From Ancylobacter novellus DSM 506 (GTDB lineage Bacteria; Pseudomonadota; Alphaproteobacteria; Rhizobiales; Xanthobacteraceae): a stretch of DNA of 64,000 bases. Shown here piece by piece: positions 26,474 through 40,578 of this stretch (positions are counted from its first letter, which is position 1; each line of letters begins with the position of its first letter). The DNA is taken from the NCBI RefSeq assembly GCF_000092925.1, contig NC_014217.1, forward strand, positions 496,001 through 560,000, read 5' to 3'. The notes beneath the pieces are model-generated. The model worked only from the letters and a program-made list of their open reading frames with translations. It was not told the origin of the DNA and searched no databases. Both the position numbers and the translations under genes were made by a program.

Positions 26474-27574
26474 ATGCGACGTAGTACCGGCGTGCTTCTG
26501 ACGGTGGCTGTCCTCGTGGGAGCGGGTGCGCTCGCCCAGCAGAGAGGGTGGATCGACGTCGGAGCGCTGGTCGGCGGACGCGGCGAGGCCAACGCCGCCG
26601 CCGAGCCCAAGCCCGCGCCGCACATCCCGGTCGAGGTCGCGCCGGCGCGCCAGGTGACGGTGACGACCGACATCTCTTCCATCGGCTCGCTGCAGTCGGA
26701 CGAATCGGTGAAGGTCGCCTCCGAGGTCGCCGGCCGCATCCAGGAAATCCGCTTCAAGGAGGGCGAGCAGGTCAAGGCCGGCGACGTGCTGGTGCAGCTC
26801 GACGCGGCATTGGTGAAGGCCTCGCTCGACGAGACCGAGGCAAGGCTCGACCTCGCCGAGGCGAATTTCAGCCGCGCCCAGAAGCTCCAGGCCTCCGGCT
26901 CCGGCACCGCCCGCGCGCTCGACGAGGCGCAGGCCGAGCTCAACACCTCGCGCGCCTTGCTGCATTCCCAGCGCGTGCAGATCGCCAAGCACACCATCAC
27001 CGCCCCGTTCGACGGCGTGGTCGGCCTGCGCTCGGTCTCCAACGGCGCCTATATCGACACCGGCGACGAACTGGTGAACCTCGAGAAGATCGACACGCTC
27101 AAGCTCGACTTCAAGGTTCCCGAGCGCCACCTCGCCAGCGTCTCGCCCGGCCAGACGGTGATGGTCTCGGTCGACGCGCTGCCGAGCCGCACCTTCACCG
27201 GCACCATCTACGCCATCGACCCGATGGTCGACGTCAACGGCCGCTCGCTGAGCGTGCGCGCCCGGCTCGACAATGCCCAGATGGCGCTGCGGCCGGGCCT
27301 GTTCGCCCGCGTGACCATCAAGGGCCGCGAGACGCGCGATGCCGTCTTCGTGCCCGAGAGCGCCATCGTGCCGCGCGGGCAGGAGCGCCTCGTCTGGCAG
27401 GTCGTCGACGGCAAGGCCAGGGAAGCCAAGGTCCAGCTCGGCCAGCGCGGCAATGGCGAGGTCGAGATCAAGGGCGTGCCCGCCGGCGCCACCATCGTGG
27501 TGGCCGGCCAGGGCCGGTTGCAGCCCGATGCACTCGTGGAGGTGGTCACGCCGCCGCCGGCGCCTCAGGGCTGA
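26474..27574 (+). CDS. RND efflux pump periplasmic adaptor subunit
   Basis: 366 residues from ATG 26474 with GAGGG upstream; the frame is open from 26399. A hydrophobic N-terminus (MRRSTGVLLTVAVLVGAGALA) anchors or exports it. The barrel-sandwich hybrid halves are split by a helical hairpin (ASLDETEARLDLAEANFSRAQ and the matching ARALDEAQAELNTSRALL), followed by TITAPFDGVVGLR and the beta-barrel. It links the inner-membrane pump encoded nine bases downstream to an outer-membrane channel not found in this window. Confidence 0.92.
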   Translation: MRRSTGVLLTVAVLVGAGALAQQRGWIDVGALVGGRGEANAAAEPKPAPHIPVEVAPARQVTVTTDISSIGSLQSDESVKVASEVAGRIQEIRFKEGEQVKAGDVLVQLDAALVKASLDETEARLDLAEANFSRAQKLQASGSGTARALDEAQAELNTSRALLHSQRVQIAKHTITAPFDGVVGLRSVSNGAYIDTGDELVNLEKIDTLKLDFKVPERHLASVSPGQTVMVSVDALPSRTFTGTIYAIDPMVDVNGRSLSVRARLDNAQMALRPGLFARVTIKGRETRDAVFVPESAIVPRGQERLVWQVVDGKAREAKVQLGQRGNGEVEIKGVPAGATIVVAGQGRLQPDALVEVVTPPPAPQG

Positions 27575-27583
27575 GGCCGCATC

Positions 27584-30500
27584 ATGGGCATCTCCGAGCT
27601 CTGCATCCGCCGTCCGGTCTTCGCGACGGTGCTCAGCCTCCTGATGGTGCTGATCGGCATCGTGTCGTTCAGCCGCCTGACGGTGCGCGAATATCCCAAC
27701 ATCGACGAGCCGGTGGTCTCGGTCGTCACCACCTATCCCGGCGCCTCGGCGAGCATCGTCGAGAGCCAGGTGACGCAGGTGCTGGAAGGCTCCATCGCCG
27801 GCATCGAAGGCATCGACGTGCTGGAATCGACCAGCCGCTCGGAATCCAGCCGCATCACCGTGCGCTTCCGGCTGGAGATCGACCCGGACGTCGCCGCCAG
27901 CGACGTTCGCGACCGCGTCAGTCGCGTGCGCCAGCGGCTGCCGGACGAGATCGACGAACCCGTGATCTCCAAGGTCGAGGCCGACGCGCAGCCGGTGATG
28001 TTCGTCGTCTTCCGCTCCGACCGCATGACGCCGCTTGAACTCTCGGACTATATCGACCGCTACATCGTCGACCGCTTCAAGAACATCACCGGCGTCGCCG
28101 ACGTGCAGATCTATGGCGAGCGGCGCTACGCCATGCGCATCTGGATCGATCGCGAGCGCCTCGCCGCCTACAACCTCACCGTCCAGGACGTCGAGGACGC
28201 GCTGAGCGCGCAGAACGTCGAGATTCCGTCCGGCCGCATCGAGAGCGTGGACCGCGAGTTCACTGTGCTCTCGCGCACGGCGCTGGCCAATGTCGAGCAG
28301 TTCAACAACATCGTGGTCAAGCGGGCCGACGGCGCGCAGGTGCATATGAGCGACGTCGCCCGGGTCGAGCTCGGCGCCGCCGACGAGCGCCGGGCGAGCC
28401 GCTTCAACGGCGGCGCGGCGATCATCGTCGGCCTGATCAAGCAGGCGGTCGCCAACCCGCTCGACGTCTCGGCCGGCGTGCGCGAGGTGCTGCCGGCGGT
28501 CAACGAGAGCCTGCCGGAAGGCATGAGCGGCGCCATCGGCAACGACAACGCCGTGTTCATCGACCGCTCGATCAAGTCGGTGTTCCACACCATCTTCGAG
28601 GCGGTGCTGCTGGTGGTGCTGGTGATCGTCGTGTTCCTGCGCTCGATCCGCGCTTCGATCATCCCGATCGTCACCATCCCGATCTCGCTGATCACCACCT
28701 TCGGCATCATGTATGCGCTCGGCTTCAGCGTGAACACGCTGACGCTGCTCGCCTTCGTGCTCGCCATCGGCCTCGTGGTCGACGACGCCATCGTGGTGCT
28801 GGAGAACATCTTCCGCCACATCGAGCACGGCATGAAGCCGATCCCCGCCGCCATCAAGGGCGCGCGCGAGATCGGCTTCGCGGTCATCGCCATGACCATG
28901 ACGCTGGCGGCGGTCTATGCGCCCGTCGCCTTCGCACCGGGCCGCACCGGGCGGCTCTTCCTCGAATTCGCGCTGACGCTGGCCGGCGCGGTCATCGTCT
29001 CCGGCTTCGTCGCGCTCAGCCTCACGCCGATGATGTGCTCGCGCCTGCTCAAGCACGAGGACAAGCCGGGGCGGGTCTCCGCCTTCATCGAACGCCGTCT
29101 GCGCGGGATGGAGGAAGGCTATCGCCGCCTGCTCGGAGCGACGCTGCGGGTGCGCCCGCTTATCCTCCTTGTGGCCTTCTGCGTTGCCGGGGCCAGCGCC
29201 TACTTCCTGAGCGTGCTGCCCTCTGAACTCTCGCCGGTGGAGGACCGCGGCGTGGTGCGCGTAAGCGGCAGCGGGCCGGAGGGTTCGACCCTCGCCTATA
29301 CGGCGCGCTACACCAACCAGGTGGAGGGCATCCTCGAGAAGGAGCCGGAGGTCAACAGCGTCCTCATCATCAACGGCTTCCCGGAGGTGCACCGCTTCCT
29401 CGTCATCGGCCGGCTGAAGGACTGGGACGAACGCGACCGCCGCCAGCAGGAGATCGTCAGGAAGGTGACGCCGGAGCTCAGGCGCATCGCCGGCGTGAAC
29501 GCCTACGCCAACAACCCGCCCTCGCTCGGCGCGTCCAACAATTCGCGTCCCATCGAGTTCGTCATCCAGACCTCGGGCACCTATGAGCAGCTCGACGAAT
29601 ATGTCGACCGCTTCCTCGACCGCATCCGCGACTATCCCGGCCTGATCAGCGTCGACAGCGACCTGAAGCTCAACAAGCCGGAGATCTCGGTGGCGGTCGA
29701 CCGCGCCAAGGCGGCCGATCTCGGCATCGACATCGCCGTGCTCGGGCGCACGCTGGAGAGCCTGCTCGGCGGGCGGCAGGTCACGCGCTTCGAGGTGGGC
29801 GGCGAGCAGTACGACGTCTATGTCCAGCTCGACGCCCGCGACCGTTCCTCGCCGGCGACGCTCGACACCATCTATCTGCGCGCGGCGAGCGGGGAGATGG
29901 TGCAGCTCTCCAACCTCGTCTCTGTGCGCGAGAGCGTGGCGCCGCAGGAGCTCAAGCGCTTCAACCAGCTGCGCTCGGCCACCATCTCGGCCAACCTCGC
30001 GCCCGGCTTCTCGCAGGGCGAGGCGCTCGCCCATCTCGACGAGGTGGCGCGCGAGGTGCTGCCGCAGACCGTGCAGACCGACGTCTCCGGCCAGAGCCGC
30101 GAGTTCCGCGCCGCCGGCCAGAGCCTGGTGCTGGTGTTCCTGCTTGCGCTCGGCTTCATCTATCTGGTGCTCTCGGCGCAGTTCGAGAGCTTCCGCGATC
30201 CCGTCATCATCATGCTGACCGTGCCGCTGTCGATGACCGGCGCGCTGGCGGCCTTGTACTTCTCCGGCGGGTCGCTGAACGTCTATTCGCAGATCGGTCT
30301 GGTGACGCTGGTGGGCCTCATCACCAAGCACGGCATCCTCATCGTCGAGTTCGCCAACCAGCAACAGGAATCCGGGCTCGACCGCCGCGCCGCGGTGATC
30401 GAGGCGGCGGTGCTGCGCCTGCGCCCGATCCTGATGACCACGGGCGCCATGGTGCTGGGTGCGGTGCCGCTGGCGTTCGCCGCCGGTGCCGGCGCGGAGA

Positions 30501-30658
30501 GCCGCGCGCAGATCGGCTGGGTCATCGTCGGCGGCATGAGCCTCGGCACTTTGCTGACGCTGTTCGTGGTGCCGACCGTCTATTCGCTGATCGGCCGAAT
30601 CCACCACACCGCCCACGCCGAGATCGCGCCCGGCCTGGTCCATACCCCGGCCGAGTGA
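27584..30658 (+). CDS. RND family inner-membrane efflux transporter
   Basis: 1024 residues, full length for the hydrophobe/amphiphile efflux family. N-terminal LCIRRPVFATVLSLLMVLIG is the first membrane segment. The proton-relay aspartates are in GLVVDDAIVVLEN in TM4. Large periplasmic loops and a second repeat follow from about residue 520, with the late GLITKHGILIVEFANQQ in the second half. Substrate is unknown; pumps of this type in soil bacteria expel drugs, solvents or plant compounds. No local repressor or outer-membrane factor accompanies it. Confidence 0.94.
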   Translation: MGISELCIRRPVFATVLSLLMVLIGIVSFSRLTVREYPNIDEPVVSVVTTYPGASASIVESQVTQVLEGSIAGIEGIDVLESTSRSESSRITVRFRLEIDPDVAASDVRDRVSRVRQRLPDEIDEPVISKVEADAQPVMFVVFRSDRMTPLELSDYIDRYIVDRFKNITGVADVQIYGERRYAMRIWIDRERLAAYNLTVQDVEDALSAQNVEIPSGRIESVDREFTVLSRTALANVEQFNNIVVKRADGAQVHMSDVARVELGAADERRASRFNGGAAIIVGLIKQAVANPLDVSAGVREVLPAVNESLPEGMSGAIGNDNAVFIDRSIKSVFHTIFEAVLLVVLVIVVFLRSIRASIIPIVTIPISLITTFGIMYALGFSVNTLTLLAFVLAIGLVVDDAIVVLENIFRHIEHGMKPIPAAIKGAREIGFAVIAMTMTLAAVYAPVAFAPGRTGRLFLEFALTLAGAVIVSGFVALSLTPMMCSRLLKHEDKPGRVSAFIERRLRGMEEGYRRLLGATLRVRPLILLVAFCVAGASAYFLSVLPSELSPVEDRGVVRVSGSGPEGSTLAYTARYTNQVEGILEKEPEVNSVLIINGFPEVHRFLVIGRLKDWDERDRRQQEIVRKVTPELRRIAGVNAYANNPPSLGASNNSRPIEFVIQTSGTYEQLDEYVDRFLDRIRDYPGLISVDSDLKLNKPEISVAVDRAKAADLGIDIAVLGRTLESLLGGRQVTRFEVGGEQYDVYVQLDARDRSSPATLDTIYLRAASGEMVQLSNLVSVRESVAPQELKRFNQLRSATISANLAPGFSQGEALAHLDEVAREVLPQTVQTDVSGQSREFRAAGQSLVLVFLLALGFIYLVLSAQFESFRDPVIIMLTVPLSMTGALAALYFSGGSLNVYSQIGLVTLVGLITKHGILIVEFANQQQESGLDRRAAVIEAAVLRLRPILMTTGAMVLGAVPLAFAAGAGAESRAQIGWVIVGGMSLGTLLTLFVVPTVYSLIGRIHHTAHAEIAPGLVHTPAE

Positions 30659-30770
30659 GCGATGGCGGCTGGGCCGCCTTTCGCAGACCGCCTTCGCACC
30701 CCGGTTCGTCGCCGACGAGCCGGGGTTGCTGCATTTCAGGGCCGCCGGCACCCGAGTGCTGCATTGCACC

Positions 30771-30855
30771 AAACGAAGGTTCATATCTTTCGTTTAAGGC
30801 CAGTTGATCGCGATATGCGTTTCATATAGCGTCAAGTCGAACATAAAAACGAAAG
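30771..30855. promoter_or_regulatory. Candidate GlpR operator region upstream of glpD
   Basis: Related half-sites occur three times in the 234 bases before glpD: AAACGAA at 30771-30777, CTTTCGTTT at 30787-30795 and the inverted AAACGAAAG at 30847-30855. The first two face each other over ten bases. The GlpR-like gene at 4932-5714 is a likely regulator. Motif repetition is seen; protein assignment is inferred. Confidence 0.5.
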
Positions 30856-30892
30856 CGCACCCAAGCTAACGAGTGCGCGCCGGGAGACGCCA

Positions 30893-32439
30893 GTGGTCGC
30901 TCGTGTACAGGACGAGATGTATGACCTCGCCATCATCGGCGGGGGCATCAATGGCTGCGGCATTGCCCGCGATGCCGCCGGGCGCGGGGTCTCGGTCGTG
31001 CTGCTCGAACAGGGCGACTTCGCCGGCGCCACGTCCTCCGCCTCGACCAAGCTGATTCATGGCGGCCTGCGCTATCTCGAGCACTATGAGTTCCGGCTGG
31101 TGCGCGAAGCCTTGATGGAGCGCGAGGTGCTGTGGGCCATCGCCCCGCACATCATCCGCCCGCTGCGCTTCGTGCTGCCGCATCACAAGGGGCTGCGGCC
31201 GGCCTGGCTGCTGCGCCTCGGCCTGTTCCTCTACGACCATCTCGGCGGCCGCAAGCTGCTGCCGGCGACGCGCACGCTGGATCTTTCCCGCGACGAGGCC
31301 GGCAAGCCGCTGCGCGAGGGCTACCACCGCGCCTTCGAGTATTCCGACTGCTGGGTCGAGGACAGCCGTCTCGTCGTCTTGAACGCGCTCGACGCCGCCG
31401 AGCGCGGCGCCGACATCCGCTCGCATGCCCGCGTCGTCGGTGCGGAGCGGGCGGCCGACCACTGGCGCGTCGAGGTCGACCAGGACGGCACGCGCACGAC
31501 CCTTCGCGCTCGGGTGCTGGTGAACGCCGCCGGCCCCTGGGTGCACGAGGTGCTGGCGCGGGTGATCGGCATGAACTCGCCGGCCGATGTGCGTCTCGTT
31601 CAGGGCAGCCACATCGTGGTGCGCAAGCTCTACGAGCACGACCGCGCCTACATCTTCCAGAACGCCGACGGGCGGATCATCTTCGCCATCCCCTATGAGC
31701 ACGATTTCACGCTGATTGGCACCACTGATCGCGACTTCGGCCGGGAGCCGGCGAAGCCCGTCGCGAGCCCCGAGGAGATCGCCTATCTCTGCGCGGCGGC
31801 GAGCGAGTATTTCAAGGTGCCGGTGACGCCGGACCGGGTGGTGTGGACCTATTCCGGCGTGCGCCCGCTCTACGACGACGGCGCCTCCAAGGCGCAGGAG
31901 GCCACGCGCGATTACGTGCTGGAGCTGGAGAACGGCGAGGGGCGACCGCCGCTGCTCTCCGTCTTCGGCGGCAAGATCACCACCTATCGCCGGCTCGCCG
32001 AGCATGCGCTGGAGAAGCTGGCGCCGTTCCTGTCCTCGGCGAAGAAATCGTCCTGGACCGGAAAGGAGCCGCTGCCCGGCGGCGACTTCGCGGTCAACGA
32101 TCAGCCGCGCATCGTCGCGCAGCTCAAACGCGCCCATCCCTGGCTCGACGAGGCGCTCGCACGGCGGCTCGTCGTCGCCTACGGCACCCGCGCGCTGCGC
32201 CTGCTCGACGGCATGCGCGGGCCGGCCGATCTCGGCCGCATCTTCGGCGCCGACCTTTCCGAGGCCGAGGTGCGTTACCTCATGCGCGAGGAATGGGCGC
32301 GCACCGCCGAGGACGTGCTGTGGCGCCGCTCCAAGCTCGGCCTGCGCCTCGATGCCGAGCAGGTGGCCGCTCTCGATGCTTTCATGCAGGACAACGCGCC
32401 GCATCGGCTACAGTCGGCTTCCCTAAGGGAGGTCGCCCG

Positions 32440-32443
<4 letters not shown>
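30893..32443 (+). CDS. glpD: Glycerol-3-phosphate dehydrogenase, FAD-dependent
   Basis: 516 residues from GTG 30893 with GGGAGA five bases before it; an ATG eight codons on is an alternative. The FAD fold is DLAIIGGGINGCGIARDAAG, followed by TSSASTKLIHGGLRYLE, a GlpD hallmark. A later LVNAAGPWV and a C-terminal helical domain follow. It oxidises glycerol-3-phosphate to dihydroxyacetone phosphate at the inner membrane, feeding the quinone pool. It starts the glpD-glpSTPQUV operon and its stop overlaps the glpS start. Confidence 0.95.
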
Positions 32444-33549
<1,106 letters not shown>

Positions 33550-33560
33550 GGGAGGGGAGA

Positions 33561-34657
<1,097 letters not shown>

Positions 34658-34658
<1 letters not shown>

Positions 34659-35560
34659 TGGACAAGCCCGTCAACAACCGCGCCTGGCTGCTGGTCGCGC
34701 CCGTTTTCCTCATCGTCGCCTTCTCGGCCATCGTGCCGATCATGACGGTGGTGAACTATTCGGTTCAGGACACCTTCGGCAACAACCAGTTCTTCTGGAA
34801 CGGACTCGGCTGGTTCCAGGAACTGCTCGACCCCTCGACCGAGCTCGGCGGCCGTTTCTTCGACGCGTTGTGGCGCAACCTCCTGTTCTCCGCGATCATC
34901 CTCGCCATCGAAGTGCCGCTCGGCATCCTCGTCGCCCTGTCCATGCCGCGCGAGGGCTGGAAGGTCGCCGCCACGCTGGTGGTGATGGCGCTGCCGCTGC
35001 TGATCCCGTGGAACGTCGTCGGCACCATCTGGCAGGTCTTCGCTCGCGCCGATATCGGCCTGCTCGGCTATGCCGTGAACTGGCTCGGCATCCCCTACAA
35101 CTACACGGGCGACACGCTGGCGGCGTGGATCACCATCATCGTCATGGACGTCTGGCACTGGACCAGCCTGGTGGCGCTGCTGTGCTATGCCGGCCTCAAG
35201 TCGATCCCGGATGCCTATTACCAGGCGGCGCGCATCGACGGCGCCTCGCGCTGGGCGGTGTTCACCACCATCCAGCTTCCGAAGATGAAGCGCGTGCTGC
35301 TGATCGCGGTGCTGCTGCGCTTCATGGACAGTTTCATGATCTACACCGAGCCCTTCGTGCTGACCGGCGGCGGGCCGGGCAACGCCACGACCTTCCTCTC
35401 CATCGACCTCGTGAAGATCGCCCTCGGCCAGTTCGACCTCGGCAAGGCGGCGGCGATGAGCCTCGTCTACAACCTCATCGTGCTGGCGCTGTGCTGGGTG
35501 TTCTACACGGTGATGATCAACGCCGGCACCGAGCGCCGCAAGCAGGAGACGCCGGCATGA
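34658..35560 (+). CDS. glpP: Glycerol ABC transporter permease GlpP
   Basis: 300 residues from ATG 34658, preferred over the adjacent GTG by its spacing from GGGAGGGG. About six membrane segments; the EAA loop is YYQAARIDGASRWAVFTTIQ at about 187-206. It is MalF-type and pairs with GlpQ. Its stop overlaps the glpQ ATG. Confidence 0.92.
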
Positions 35561-36375
35561 GCGCCTCGACGCATCGCTCCCGCTCCGACGCCTTGGTGAT
35601 GGGGCTCTACCTCGTCTTCCTGCTGCTGCCGATCTACTGGCTCGTCAATATGAGCCTGAAGACGAATTTCGAGATCAGCACCACGCTGACGCTCTGGCCG
35701 CGCGACATAACCTTCGAGCACTACGTCAAGATCTTCACCGATTCGAGCTGGTACTCGGGCTACATCAATTCGCTCAGCTACGTGGTGCTGAACACCATCA
35801 TCTCGATCACGCTCGCTTTGCCGGCGGCCTATGCCTTCTCGCGCTACACCTTCGTCGGCGACAAGCACCTGTTCTTCTGGCTGTTGTCGAACCGCATGGC
35901 CCCTCCGGCGGTGTTCGCGCTGCCCTTCTTCAATCTCTATTCCGCCATCGGCCTGTTCGATACGCCCTGGGCGGTCGCCCTGGCGCACTGCCTGTTCAAT
36001 GTGCCCCTCGCCGTGTGGATCCTGGAAGGCTTCATGTCCGGTGTGCCGCGCGAGATCGACGAGACCGCGGCGATCGACGGCTATTCCTTCCCGCGCTTCT
36101 TCGTGAAGATCTTCATGCCGCTGATCGCCTCCGGCATCGGCGTCGCGGCGTTCTTCTGCTTCATGTTCTCCTGGGTCGAGCTGCTGCTGGCGCGCACGCT
36201 CACCGCCACCAACGCCAAGCCCATCGCGGTGACCATGACCCGCACCGTCTCGGCGGCCGGCATGGACTGGGGCCTGCTCGCCGCCGCTGGCGTGCTCACC
36301 ATCATCCCGGGGGCGCTGGTGATCTGGTTCGTGCGCAACTACATCGCCAAGGGCTTCGCCCTGGGACGGGTGTGA
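35557..36375 (+). CDS. glpQ: Glycerol ABC transporter permease GlpQ
   Basis: 272 residues from ATG 35557 with ATGA overlap to glpP. MalG-type permease: N-terminal segment LVMGLYLVFLLLPIYWLV, EAA loop IDETAAIDGYSFPRFFVKIF at about 167-186, and a last segment VLTIIPGALVIWFV. It forms the inner-membrane channel with GlpP. The name follows the rhizobial glycerol operon and is not the glycerophosphodiesterase GlpQ of E. coli. Confidence 0.92.
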   Translation: MSASTHRSRSDALVMGLYLVFLLLPIYWLVNMSLKTNFEISTTLTLWPRDITFEHYVKIFTDSSWYSGYINSLSYVVLNTIISITLALPAAYAFSRYTFVGDKHLFFWLLSNRMAPPAVFALPFFNLYSAIGLFDTPWAVALAHCLFNVPLAVWILEGFMSGVPREIDETAAIDGYSFPRFFVKIFMPLIASGIGVAAFFCFMFSWVELLLARTLTATNAKPIAVTMTRTVSAAGMDWGLLAAAGVLTIIPGALVIWFVRNYIAKGFALGRV

Positions 36376-36385
36376 GGAGGGGACG

Positions 36386-36691
36386 ATGGAAACCGGCACT
36401 TCGCTCCTCCCCGAAAGCCTCGCCTGGATGGCGTGGACCTGGCAGACCGGCCTGTTCTTCGCCGTGATCGCCAGCCTGCTCCTCGTCTTCACTTTGCTGG
36501 CGCTGTGGAGGCCGGAACGGGCGCGCGTCGGCGTGCTCGGCATCCCGACCACGCGCGGCGACCGGCTGTTCATCACGCTGCTGGGCAGCGCTTTCATCAA
36601 CCTCGCCTGGCTCGGCCTGGTGGGACCCGATCTCGGCTGGGCGCTCGCGCTCTGCCTTGTCTACGCACTGGCGGTGTTCCGCCTCGTGTGA
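36386..36691 (+). CDS. glpU: Small membrane protein GlpU (DUF2160 type)
   Basis: 101 residues, three hydrophobic segments (about 19-40, 62-77 and 81-98) and the family motif GVLGIPTTRGDR. Proteins of this kind occur in glycerol ABC operons of rhizobia between the permeases and the binding protein; function is not settled, possibly accessory to the permease complex. RBS GAGGGGAC precedes it. Confidence 0.85.
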   Translation: METGTSLLPESLAWMAWTWQTGLFFAVIASLLLVFTLLALWRPERARVGVLGIPTTRGDRLFITLLGSAFINLAWLGLVGPDLGWALALCLVYALAVFRLV

Positions 36692-36745
36692 TCTCGCCGA
36701 AGCGGCGGCAAGCCGCGGAATACAGGGAAGAAACCGGAGGAAGAC

Positions 36746-38509
<1,764 letters not shown>

Positions 38510-38517
38510 GTTCGACG

Positions 38518-38545
38518 CCGGCCGCCTCCACCTGAAGGCGGCCGG
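38518..38545. terminator. Hairpin between glpV and convergent aldo/keto reductase
   Basis: CCGGCCGCC pairs perfectly with GGCGGCCGG across a 10-base loop. There is no T-run. Its position between convergent genes suggests transcript end protection or weak bidirectional termination. Confidence 0.5.
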
Positions 38546-38600
38546 TGCCGGCGTGATGCGGGCGCAGGATCGGGGAAGCCGGTCCTGCGCTTTCGCTTTT

Positions 38601-39581
38601 CTAAAGGCCGAGCTTGTCGAGCTGCCCCTTGGGATAGCGCCCGCCTGCCGCCGCATGCAGCGGGAAGCCGGCATCGAGCGCGGCGATATCGTCTTCGTCG
38701 AGCGTCACCGCGCGGGCGCCCCAGTTCTGTTCGAGGTAGCTGCGGCGTTTGGTGCCGGGGATCGGCACGATGTCGTCGCCCCGCGACAGCAGCCAGGCCA
38801 GCGCCACCTGAGACAGCGCCGCGCCGTGCTTTTTCGCAATGCGCTCGATGGTGCCGAGAAGCCCGACATTCTGCTCGAAATTGCCTTCCTTGAAGCGTGG
38901 ATGGTCGTGCCGGCGGTCGGCCTCGATGAGGTCGGTGCGGGTGCGGAAGGCGCCGGTAAGGAAGCCGCGGCCGAGTGGGGAATAGGCGACGAAGCCGATG
39001 CCGAGCTCGCGCACGGTCGGCAGGATCTCCGCCTCCACGTCGCGGCTCCACAGCGAATATTCGGTCTGCAAAGCGGCGAGGGGATGAGTCGCATGCGCCC
39101 GGCGGATCGTGTTCACGCCCGCCTCGCATATGCCGAGATGGCGCACCTTGCCGGCCTCGACCAGCCGCGCCATGGCGCCCACCGTCTCCTCGATCGGTAC
39201 GTCCGGGTCGATGCGGTGGAGATAATACAGGTCGATCACTTCCACCCCGAGCCGCTTCAGGCTGGCCTCGCAGGCGACCGGGACATAGTCCGGCCGGCCA
39301 TTGGTGAAGCCGCGCTCGCCGTTCGGCCCGCGCACATTGCCGAACTTGGTGGCGAGGATCGCCTTGTCGCGGCGGCCTTTCAGCGCCTCGCCGACGAGCT
39401 GCTCGTTCTTCCCGGCGGAATAGGCGTCCGACGTGTCGATGAAGTCGAGCCCGAGCTCCAGCGCGCGATGGATTGTGGCGATGGATTCGGGATCGTTCGG
39501 CGTGCCGTATTCGCCGGACATGCCGTAGCAGCCGAGCCCGATATCCGACACGCGCAGTCCGTCGGTGCCAAGTGACCGCAT
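38601..39581 (-). CDS. Aldo/keto reductase of the GntR-controlled island
   Basis: 326 residues from ATG 39581 with GGGAGGAA ahead; the frame is open through the divergent promoter. Resembles YakC/AKR13 reductases: [19 protein letters not shown] at the start, Asp and Tyr in [10 protein letters not shown], Lys in ATKFGN, His in YYLHRID, and late [13 protein letters not shown]. It is transcribed away from the gntR gene across an AT-rich palindrome (39661-39686). It probably reduces a keto or aldehyde intermediate of the same unknown compound. Confidence 0.9.
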   Translation of the reverse strand: MRSLGTDGLRVSDIGLGCYGMSGEYGTPNDPESIATIHRALELGLDFIDTSDAYSAGKNEQLVGEALKGRRDKAILATKFGNVRGPNGERGFTNGRPDYVPVACEASLKRLGVEVIDLYYLHRIDPDVPIEETVGAMARLVEAGKVRHLGICEAGVNTIRRAHATHPLAALQTEYSLWSRDVEAEILPTVRELGIGFVAYSPLGRGFLTGAFRTRTDLIEADRRHDHPRFKEGNFEQNVGLLGTIERIAKKHGAALSQVALAWLLSRGDDIVPIPGTKRRSYLEQNWGARAVTLDEDDIAALDAGFPLHAAAGGRYPKGQLDKLGL

Positions 39582-39660
39582 CTCGTTCCTCCCAAGGGTG
39601 GCGGCGGCCGTTCTCCGACGGCCTGTTTGCCGAAGCCTCGTGCGCATACTAGGCTGCGTC

Positions 39661-39686
39661 TCGGAAAAAATATATATTTTCTCCGA
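39661..39686. promoter_or_regulatory. AT-rich palindromic operator, copy 1
   Basis: A 26-base near-perfect palindrome with TCGGA/TCCGA outer arms around an AAAATATATATTTT core, paired at all but one symmetric position (24 of 26 bases). It is strikingly AT-rich for this genome and lies between the divergent aldo/keto reductase and gntR genes. A close copy is at 40487-40508. Confidence 0.75.
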
Positions 39687-39720
39687 ACGGGGCCGGGGTT
39701 GGATTTCGGATGGGCAGGAC

Positions 39721-40476
39721 ATGGTGGACGAAGCGGCCGGCGCAGGGGCACTGCGCCCCATGAGCGTGAATCCGCTGGAGGAGATGGGCGGCGAGGCGGA
39801 GGCGCGCAGTCTGACCAGCGCGACCTATCGCCGGTTGAAGAAGGACATCCTCGCCTGCGCCTTGCAGCCGGGCCAGCGGCTGAAGATCTCCGACCTCGCC
39901 GCGCAGTACGGTTGCAGCCCCGGCGCCGTGCGCGAGGCGTTGACGCGGCTCGTGGCGGAGGAACTCGTGGTCTCGGAGGACCAGCGCGGCTTCCGTGTCG
40001 CGCCGGTCTCGCGCAGCGACCTGCTCGACCTCACGCAAACCCGCATCGATATTGAAACCGCGGCGCTCCGGCACGCCATCGCCAAGGGCGGCCTCGACTG
40101 GCAGGCGGGCATCGTCTCGACCATATTCCGGCTGTCGAACGAGCCCGTGCTCGACGACAGCGGCGCGCCCAACCCGCGCTGGTCCAAGCTGCACCAGGAT
40201 TTCCACATGGCACTGGTGGCGGGATGCAACTCGCCGCGGCTGATGCGATTGTGCCTCGCCTATTTCCACCAGTCGCAGCGCTTCCGCGTGCTGACCATCC
40301 GCTACCATGAGCGCGGCCGCTCGGCGGATGCCGAGCACCGCGAGCTCGCGGACGCCGTGATCGGAAGGGACGCGGAGCGCGCCGTGCGCCTGCTGGCCGA
40401 CCACTACAACCGGACGACGAATCTGATCATCGACGTGGACCGCGACGGCGACCTGTCGATGCTGACCGCGACGTGA
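39721..40476 (+). CDS. GntR-family repressor, FCD (FadR-like) subfamily
   Basis: 251 residues from ATG 39721; ATG 39760 is an alternative because the ribosome-binding site is weak. Winged helix at about 34-100 ([42 protein letters not shown]). The FCD effector domain has the histidine-containing helices [13 protein letters not shown] and [11 protein letters not shown] typical of a metal-bound carboxylate pocket. It is flanked on both sides by the same palindrome, so it likely represses itself, the aldo/keto reductase and the hydrolase-transporter operon until its effector, probably an organic acid, appears. Confidence 0.9.
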   Translation: MVDEAAGAGALRPMSVNPLEEMGGEAEARSLTSATYRRLKKDILACALQPGQRLKISDLAAQYGCSPGAVREALTRLVAEELVVSEDQRGFRVAPVSRSDLLDLTQTRIDIETAALRHAIAKGGLDWQAGIVSTIFRLSNEPVLDDSGAPNPRWSKLHQDFHMALVAGCNSPRLMRLCLAYFHQSQRFRVLTIRYHERGRSADAEHRELADAVIGRDAERAVRLLADHYNRTTNLIIDVDRDGDLSMLTAT

Positions 40477-40486
40477 AAATATAGTA

Positions 40487-40508
40487 TCGGAAAAAATATA
40501 TATTTTTT
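40487..40508. promoter_or_regulatory. AT-rich palindromic operator, copy 2
   Basis: TCGG followed by a perfect 18-base palindrome A6-TATATA-T6 (40491-40508). It lies just after the gntR stop, with TATAGT at 40480-40485 upstream and TTGACA at 40510-40515 downstream, and before the hydrolase-transporter operon. It shares core and left arm with copy 1. Confidence 0.72.
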
Positions 40509-40578
40509 ATTGACATGCAGGGGGGAGGTTGAGACCTTTCCCGCCCGGATGTCTCGACCGCGACCGAAAGGGCGCCGC

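Noticed and set aside
26381..30784. 1467-codon open frame on the minus strand
   Set aside because: It lies opposite the RND adaptor and pump and has no protein-like family; it reflects high GC and codon bias of the coding strand.
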